Assembly (NCBI GenBank): GCA_965653225.1 | Contig: CBFGZI010000076.1 | Span: 1 to 18,757, forward strand | Direction of reading: 5' to 3' | Source: JALZDI01 sp965653225 | GTDB taxonomy: Bacteria; Actinomycetota; Actinomycetes; Propionibacteriales; Nocardioidaceae | Length of the DNA stretch: 18,757 nt | Part shown: positions 14,853-18,757 of the stretch, piece by piece | How the letters are laid out: the number at the start of each line of letters is the position of its first letter | How positions within the stretch are numbered: position 1 is the stretch's first letter | Position numbers and translations under genes: made by a program | The notes under the pieces: generated by a model | The model's database searches: none | The model's input: only the letters and a program-made list of their open reading frames with translations | Told to the model about the DNA's origin: nothing

Positions 14853-16274
14853 GTGTCGAACGCCGACCAGCCGCAGCAGGACAAACCGGTCAACACCGAG
14901 AGCCACGACCCGTCCGTGACGGAGGCGCTGGCCGCGTTCATGCGGCGGGGCTGGGCCGACCGCGAACGCGAAGCCGCGACCGCGCCGGTCGCGCAGTGGA
15001 CGACGGCCCGACGGCAGCGGCTCGCCGAACGGTTCCCAGGCGAGGTGCTGGTGATGCCGGCCGGCACGCTCAAGCCGCGCAACAACGACTGCGACTACCG
15101 CTTCCGGCCCGACAGCGCGCACGTCTGGCTGACCGGCAACCAGTCCTCCGACGCGGTGCTGGTGGTCGACGACGGCGAGCCCACGCTGTTCTTCCGGCCG
15201 CGGGCCTCACGCGAGAGCGACGAGTTCTTCCGCGACCGCAGGTACGGCGAGTTCTGGGCAGGACGCCGCCCCTCCCTGTCCGAGACCGAGAACGAGCTCG
15301 GGATCCGCTGCCGGCACGTCGACGAGCTCGGCTCGGTGGCGCGCGGCGACCGGGTCCGGCTGCACCGCGGGGTGGACCCGGCGGTCGAGGCGATGTTCAG
15401 CACCGACGCCGAGCGCGACTCCGAGCTCGCGACCGTGCTGTCGGAGCTGCGGCTGCCCAAGGACGCCTGGGAGATCGAGCAGCTCGAGCACGCGGTCGGG
15501 ATCACGCACCGCGGGTTCGACGACAGCCTGCGCGAGTGGGACCGGGTGCTGGAGCACGGTGAGCGCTGGATCGAGGGCACGTTCTGGCGGCGTGCGCGCA
15601 CGGAGGGCAACGACGCCGGCTACACCTCGATCGTCGGCGCAGGACCGCACGCCACCACGCTGCACTGGATCGACAACGACGGGCCGGTGCGTCCCGGCGA
15701 GCTGGTGCTGCTCGACATGGGCGCGGAGGCACGCTCGCTCTACACCGCCGACATCACCCGCACGCTGCCGATCAACGGCACGTTCTCGCCGCTGCAGCGC
15801 GACCTCTACACGCTCGTGCACGACGCGCAGAACGCCGGCTTCGAGGCGGTGAAGCCGGGTGCGGCGTTCACCGACCCGCACGACGCGGCGATGGTGGTGC
15901 TCGCGCACGGACTGGCCGACCTCGGCCTGCTGCCCGGCACGGCCGAGGAGGCACTCGACCCCGACAGCAAGATCTACCGGCGCTGGACCGTACACGGCGT
16001 GAGCCACATGCTCGGGCTCGACGTGCACGACTGCTCGCAGGCGCCGAAGGAGAAGTACGCCAAGGGCCCGCTGGAGTCCGGCTACGTGCTGACCGTCGAG
16101 CCGGGCCTGTACTTCCAGGCCGACGACGAGCTGGTCCCCGAGGAGCTGCGGGGCATCGGCATCCGCATCGAGGATGACGTGCTGGTGACCGACTCCGGCT
16201 ACGTCAACCTGTCTGGCGGGATGCCGCGCTCGGCGACCGAGGTCGAGGAGTGGATGGCCGCCCAGCGCGGCTGA
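14853..16274 (+). CDS. pepP: Xaa-Pro aminopeptidase / aminopeptidase P family metalloprotease
   Basis: A 473-residue M24B peptidase that removes an N-terminal residue preceding proline. The N-terminal creatinase-like domain runs to about residue 200 (with FPGEVLVMPAGTLKPRNND). The C-terminal pita-bread domain shows the five dimetal ligands: Asp288 (LLDMG), Asp300 (YTADITRT), His385 (HGVSHMLGLDVHD), Glu416 (TVEPG) and Glu440 (IRIED). Length fits the long bacterial PepP type. GTG was chosen because AAAGGAG lies 5 nt upstream; the reading frame is open much further 5' but that sequence is antisense to the PrsW-like gene. It stands alone and is divergent from prsW with about 75 bp between. It probably acts in the cytosol, since no signal peptide is seen. 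Confidence 0.95.
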   Translation: MSNADQPQQDKPVNTESHDPSVTEALAAFMRRGWADREREAATAPVAQWTTARRQRLAERFPGEVLVMPAGTLKPRNNDCDYRFRPDSAHVWLTGNQSSDAVLVVDDGEPTLFFRPRASRESDEFFRDRRYGEFWAGRRPSLSETENELGIRCRHVDELGSVARGDRVRLHRGVDPAVEAMFSTDAERDSELATVLSELRLPKDAWEIEQLEHAVGITHRGFDDSLREWDRVLEHGERWIEGTFWRRARTEGNDAGYTSIVGAGPHATTLHWIDNDGPVRPGELVLLDMGAEARSLYTADITRTLPINGTFSPLQRDLYTLVHDAQNAGFEAVKPGAAFTDPHDAAMVVLAHGLADLGLLPGTAEEALDPDSKIYRRWTVHGVSHMLGLDVHDCSQAPKEKYAKGPLESGYVLTVEPGLYFQADDELVPEELRGIGIRIEDDVLVTDSGYVNLSGGMPRSATEVEEWMAAQRG

Positions 16275-16352
16275 CCAGGTCTCCGGTTCGCCCTCGGGCA
16301 CGGGCCGTATTCGGCACCGGCTTCTCAGGGGCCCCCTCGGGCGCCGGCTCTC

Positions 16353-16637
16353 TCAGGCGCCGGCTCCGGCGGCCCCGCGCGACCGCGCCCGACGGCGGGC
16401 AGCGCGTTGCCGGGCACGTTCCTCCTTGGCGGCCACCTTGGCCGCACGACGCTCGGCGCGCAGGCACGGTCGGCACACCTGGCCGACCGGCGGCAGCCAT
16501 CCCTGGGCCGACGCGGTCGCAGCCCACTGCAGGTCCCGACCACACCACGGCACGCCCTCGTCCCCCAGCAGATGCCAACGACCCGCCCGCATCCCACCGG
16601 CCGCTGAGGAACGAATCCACGACCTCTTCTGACCCAT
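16353..16637 (-). CDS. Small basic Cys-containing protein of unknown function
   Basis: A 94-residue reading frame that looks coded and not random: MGQKRSWIRSS, then GRWHLLGDEGVPWCGRDLQWA, then a CRPC pair, then a highly charged Arg/Lys/Ala/Glu helical tail (AERRAAKVAAKEERARQR) likely to form a coiled coil or bind nucleic acid. WC...CRPC gives three cysteines plus a nearby His that could make a small zinc site. GGGGTG precedes the ATG at about 7 nt; a GTG two codons earlier is an alternative. It follows the exported Asp-box gene by 65 bp on the same strand and converges on pepP. I do not recognise the family. Two longer overlapping frames on the same strand look like random Arg/Pro-rich translations. 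Confidence 0.55.
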   Translation of the reverse strand: MGQKRSWIRSSAAGGMRAGRWHLLGDEGVPWCGRDLQWAATASAQGWLPPVGQVCRPCLRAERRAAKVAAKEERARQRAARRRARSRGAAGAGA

Positions 16638-16702
16638 CGCCACACCCCGCCAGCCGACCTACGTCGATGACACTACGCCTACCCGCGAAACGCCTTCCGT
16701 AC

Positions 16703-18295
16703 TCACTGGGTGCGCTCGACGAAGACCGTCGCCGGGTCCTTGGCGTGCGGCATGGCCCACAGCGGCAGGAACTGTCCGTTGGGGTCCGCGGCCATGCCCT
16801 GGTAGTCACCGACGAACAGGCCACGCGCGTTCGGCGCCTTGGCCAGGTTGAAGCTCTTCGGCGTCAGCCGCTGCTCGGCGGTCCAGTCGGCGGACCGGGT
16901 GCACGTGGTGGCGCCGACCGGCCGGCAGCGCACCACGAACGCGTCGGTGGGCAACGTCGCCGGGTTGGCGGTGTCGTTGCGGAAGTCGAAGTAGCTGACC
17001 GCGACCGTGCCGTCGGCGGAGACCCCGACCATCGGCGTGAACGCCTGCTGGTCCCCGCGCGGCACGTTCCGCGGAGTCGCGTTGACCTTGATGGTCGGTG
17101 ACCAGGTCAGGCCGCCGTCGATCGAGCGCGAGAAGGCGATGCTGCTGCGTGGGCCGAAGCGGCTGTCCTGCCACACCACGTACAGCGCACCGCTGTTGGG
17201 GTCGACGGCCACCTCGGGGATCACGTCACCGGCGCGGATGGGCTCACGTGTCTCGGGGTCGACCACCGGCACCGTCTGCTGGTCGTCGACCACGACGGGC
17301 ACGGTGTCCCAGGTGCGGCCGTGGTTGGCCGACCTCAGCAGCGCGACCTGGGTGTTCGGCTGACCGCTGAGGATCAGGCTGAACATGTCGACCAGCTCGC
17401 CGTTGAAGGTGGCGTTGTTGGGCAGGACGACGATCTGGTTGCCAAGCGTCTGGCTGTTCAGGCCGGGGTCGAAGATCTTGCGGGCCGGCTGCCAGGTGAG
17501 CCCGCCGTCGACGGTGCGGGCGAACCAGGTCGGGCCCACGGAGTTGTCGACACCTGGCGTCGGCCGGATCACCAGCCGGTCCCACACCGCGTACACGAAG
17601 GCCGGGTTGTGCGGGTCGGCGGTCATCGTGTTCTTGTCGTTGAGCACCCGCGGCGAGTCGTCCTGGCGCAGCACCACCGGGTGCTGCCAGGTCCGGCCAC
17701 CGTCGACGGAGCGCATCGCCAGCATCGCGCTGGTCCCGAAGGTGCCGTTGGGGTTGTCCTGGTCGAACGACAGCGTCATCAGGTGCGCGGTCCCGTCCGG
17801 GGAGAACGTCACCCACGGGTCCGAGGCCCGCTGGAAGTTCCCGCCCGCTGCGCGAGTCCCGCCGGTACAGACCGACGACCGGCTTCGTCTGTTCGTCCGC
17901 CAGGTGAGGCCGCCGTCGGTGCTGCTGGCCGTCACGATGCCCTGCGACCCGCCGTTGTCGTAGCGGTCCTGCTGCCAGGCGGCGACCAGGTTTGCGGGGT
18001 TGGCCGGGTTGAGCGCCTCGCTCGGCTCGACCTCGGAGTTCGGGAAGAGCTGGCCGCGCTGGACGCCGTCGAGCGTGCAGCCGGCGATCGGGCTGGCCCC
18101 GGACACCGCCGTTGGCCGGACGACGGCGGCGGTGGTCGCGGCGGCCGGCGGCGTCAGCAGCGGCACGGCCAGCACCAGCGCGGTCACCCCCGCCACCTGC
18201 GTCCTGCGGGTGACCAGCGCGCGGTACCGCCGCCTGGTCCTGTCGGGTCCGCGCTCCTTCGAGCCGGCTTTGCTCGTGCACTCCGTGTGCGACAT
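16703..18295 (-). CDS. Exported Asp-box (BNR/sialidase-like) beta-propeller protein
   Basis: A 530-residue protein. A basic N-terminus (RRRYRALVTRRTQ) is followed by a hydrophobic core (VAGVTALVLAVPLL) and a probable cleavage region near AAATTAA, residues 51-57, so it is likely secreted. Five Asp boxes (SxDxGxTW) occur at about 125, 196, 261, 322 (SANHGRTW, degenerate) and 391, spaced 60-70 residues, as in six-bladed propellers. Sialidases and many non-enzymatic propellers share these boxes; the arginine triad and other sialidase catalytic residues cannot be confirmed here, so the activity is open. A pair of cysteines (Cys73, Cys143) lies in the first part. The start is uncertain: ATG is given because GGGTGG lies just upstream and a promoter places the transcript start about 22 nt before it; a TTG four codons earlier is possible. 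Confidence 0.88.
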   Translation of the reverse strand: MSHTECTSKAGSKERGPDRTRRRYRALVTRRTQVAGVTALVLAVPLLTPPAAATTAAVVRPTAVSGASPIAGCTLDGVQRGQLFPNSEVEPSEALNPANPANLVAAWQQDRYDNGGSQGIVTASSTDGGLTWRTNRRSRSSVCTGGTRAAGGNFQRASDPWVTFSPDGTAHLMTLSFDQDNPNGTFGTSAMLAMRSVDGGRTWQHPVVLRQDDSPRVLNDKNTMTADPHNPAFVYAVWDRLVIRPTPGVDNSVGPTWFARTVDGGLTWQPARKIFDPGLNSQTLGNQIVVLPNNATFNGELVDMFSLILSGQPNTQVALLRSANHGRTWDTVPVVVDDQQTVPVVDPETREPIRAGDVIPEVAVDPNSGALYVVWQDSRFGPRSSIAFSRSIDGGLTWSPTIKVNATPRNVPRGDQQAFTPMVGVSADGTVAVSYFDFRNDTANPATLPTDAFVVRCRPVGATTCTRSADWTAEQRLTPKSFNLAKAPNARGLFVGDYQGMAADPNGQFLPLWAMPHAKDPATVFVERTQ

Positions 18296-18323
18296 GGCCC
18301 ACCCCAACCATGCCCCCTCCCGG

Positions 18324-18351
18324 AAAATACGCCCGTCCCAGCCGGTGTCAA
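18324..18351 (-). promoter_or_regulatory. Promoter candidate for the Asp-box protein gene
   Basis: On the minus strand a perfect TTGACA (18351-18346) is followed after 16 bp by TATTTT (18329-18324), a good housekeeping-type promoter. The predicted transcription start is near 18317, about 22 nt before the ATG. It is divergent from the tRNA gene. Confidence 0.6.
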
Positions 18352-18397
18352 CCTACGGAGAGGGCATGGCCGCAACTCGGGCATACTGGCTCTGTCT

Positions 18398-18474
18398 GCG
18401 CCCGTAGCTCAGCTGGATAGAGCGGCGGACTTCTAATCCGCGGGTCGCAGGTTCGAATCCTGCCGGGCGCGCCA
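18398..18474 (+). tRNA. tRNA-Arg (anticodon TCT)
   Basis: A complete cloverleaf of 77 nt: acceptor GCGCCCG/CGGGCGC, D arm GCTC/GAGC with loop AGCTGGATA, anticodon stem GCGGA/TCCGC with loop CTTCTAA (anticodon TCT at 18432-18434), a 5-nt variable region, and T arm GCAGG/CCTGC with loop TTCGAAT. The discriminator is G and the CCA end is encoded at 18472-18474. It decodes AGA, a rare codon in GC-rich genomes. A CATACT box at 18382-18387, about 11 nt upstream, may be its -10; no clear -35 is seen. Confidence 0.98.
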
Positions 18475-18478
18475 ACCC

Positions 18479-18494
18479 TGACCAGCAGTGGTCA
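18479..18494 (+). terminator. Hairpin just after the tRNA gene, possible terminator
   Basis: TGACCA-GCAG-TGGTCA is a perfect 6-bp stem with a 4-nt loop, 4 nt after the tRNA CCA. There is no T run, so it could also be a processing signal or chance. Confidence 0.4.
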
Positions 18495-18594
18495 TGGCTC
18501 ACGGCTTCCTGGCCGGAGTCGAGGTCTTGGAACTTGGCCGCCGAGTGGGCGGCAGGGGCGGCAGGGGCAGCGCCTCCCACCCGAAATGGGGGGA

Positions 18595-18757
18595 TCAGTC
18601 GTCGTGGCCCTCGTGGCCGTGGCCCTCGTGGCCGTGGCCCTCGTGGCCGTGGCCCTCGTGGCCGTGGTGGCTGTGGTGCTCCTCCCCGCCGCCGTGACTG
18701 TGGTGACTGTGGTGACTGTGGTGACTGTGGTGACTGTGGTGACTGTGGTGACTGTGG
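18595..18757 (-). CDS. C-terminus of a histidine-rich, probably metal-binding protein (5' part beyond the window)
   Basis: Read on the minus strand from the window edge, an uninterrupted frame of 53 residues ends in TGA. It contains 26 His, 11 Gly, 8 Ser, 6 Glu and 2 Asp and nothing else: seven HSH triplets, then GGGEE, HHSHH, four GHEGH pentads and a terminal DD. Such tails bind Ni, Zn, Co or Cu in metallochaperones (HypB, UreE or SlyD-type), cation-efflux proteins and solute-binding proteins; the main domain that would tell which lies outside. The plus strand of the same DNA can be read as an Ala/Val/Leu/Thr repeat starting from an ATG at 18586, but that has no ribosome site, so the His-rich reading is preferred and not proven. 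Confidence 0.7.
   Translation of the reverse strand, partial: HSHHSHHSHHSHHSHHSHHSHGGGEEHHSHHGHEGHGHEGHGHEGHGHEGHDD
18604..18663. repeat. 15-bp tandem repeat, four perfect copies
   Basis: Unit GTGGCCCTCGTGGCC, which encodes GHEGH on the minus strand. All four copies are identical at the nucleotide level, including synonymous positions, which suggests recent slippage expansion or homogenisation. Confidence 0.9.
18694..18756. repeat. 9-bp tandem repeat, seven copies running off the window
   Basis: Unit GTGACTGTG, which encodes HSH (CAC AGT CAC) on the minus strand. It is still perfect at the window edge, so the array is longer than seen. Ser is always AGT, a less GC-rich choice than the neighbourhood, as expected for copies made by slippage and not selected individually. 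Confidence 0.9.

Noticed and set aside
16313..16380. Cluster of GCGCCGGCTC direct and inverted repeats after pepP
   Set aside because: Several alternative short stems are possible but none is clearly better than chance in this GC-rich DNA, so no terminator was called.
16204..16824. Minus-strand 206-residue frame overlapping the small Cys protein
   Set aside because: Ser/Arg/Gly/Pro-rich random-looking translation that overlaps the ends of pepP and the Asp-box gene.
18353..18580. Minus-strand frame containing PAGFEPATRGLEVRRSIQLSY across the tRNA
   Set aside because: This is the well-known spurious translation of the antisense of a tRNA gene; the cloverleaf on the plus strand is complete.
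18586..18757. Plus-strand hydrophobic Val/Ala/Leu/Thr repeat protein starting at an ATG
   Set aside because: No ribosome site precedes it and the opposite strand gives a compositionally purposeful His-rich tail ending in DD-stop; kept as an alternative to be excluded by transcript data.

Overview
The window is very GC-rich, with G or C at almost every third codon position, several GTG starts, GTGA/TGATG gene overlaps and at least one probable leaderless gene. Together with the gene content (EttA beside a second SSB, a PrsW-like protease, paired dynamin-like GTPases, many SDR and acyl-CoA genes), this points to the chromosome of a high-GC actinomycete, possibly of the Nocardioides/Propionibacteriales type. 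That placement is an inference from style and not a match to a known genome. I see no phage, plasmid, IS element or CRISPR.

Layout from the left: (1) about 230 bp with a 12-bp tandem repeat, then a small flavin-type oxidoreductase (+) converging on a VOC-family protein (-). (2) About 160 bp carrying three copies of a 34-bp repeat, each built on the perfect palindrome TGACGCGTCA. (3) A compact minus-strand lipid-degradation operon read right to left: a long-chain-type acyl-CoA dehydrogenase, a thiolase, two short-chain dehydrogenases and a quinone oxidoreductase-like MDR protein. A divergent TetR regulator faces it, and a palindrome in the shared intergenic region is a good operator candidate. 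(4) A MarR regulator that looks leaderless. (5) A minus-strand block: SSB paralogue then the ribosome-associated ATPase EttA; before them, two overlapping membrane-anchored dynamin/YfjP-like GTPases; before those, a PrsW-type intramembrane protease. (6) A divergent plus-strand Xaa-Pro aminopeptidase. (7) A minus-strand exported Asp-box (sialidase-like) protein followed by a small basic Cys-containing protein. (8) tRNA-Arg(TCT) with encoded CCA. (9) At the right edge, the 3' end of a minus-strand gene whose last 53 residues include 26 histidines arranged in two kinds of short repeat.

The lipid operon could carry out acyl-CoA oxidation, 3-hydroxyacyl oxidation by an SDR, and thiolytic cleavage under TetR control. 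It lacks an enoyl-CoA hydratase and an acyl-CoA ligase, which must be elsewhere. The PrsW-GTPase-GTPase cluster is the most plausible membrane-remodelling or envelope-maintenance module in the window. The least explained pieces are the palindromic 34-bp repeats, the GTPase cluster and the truncated His-rich gene.
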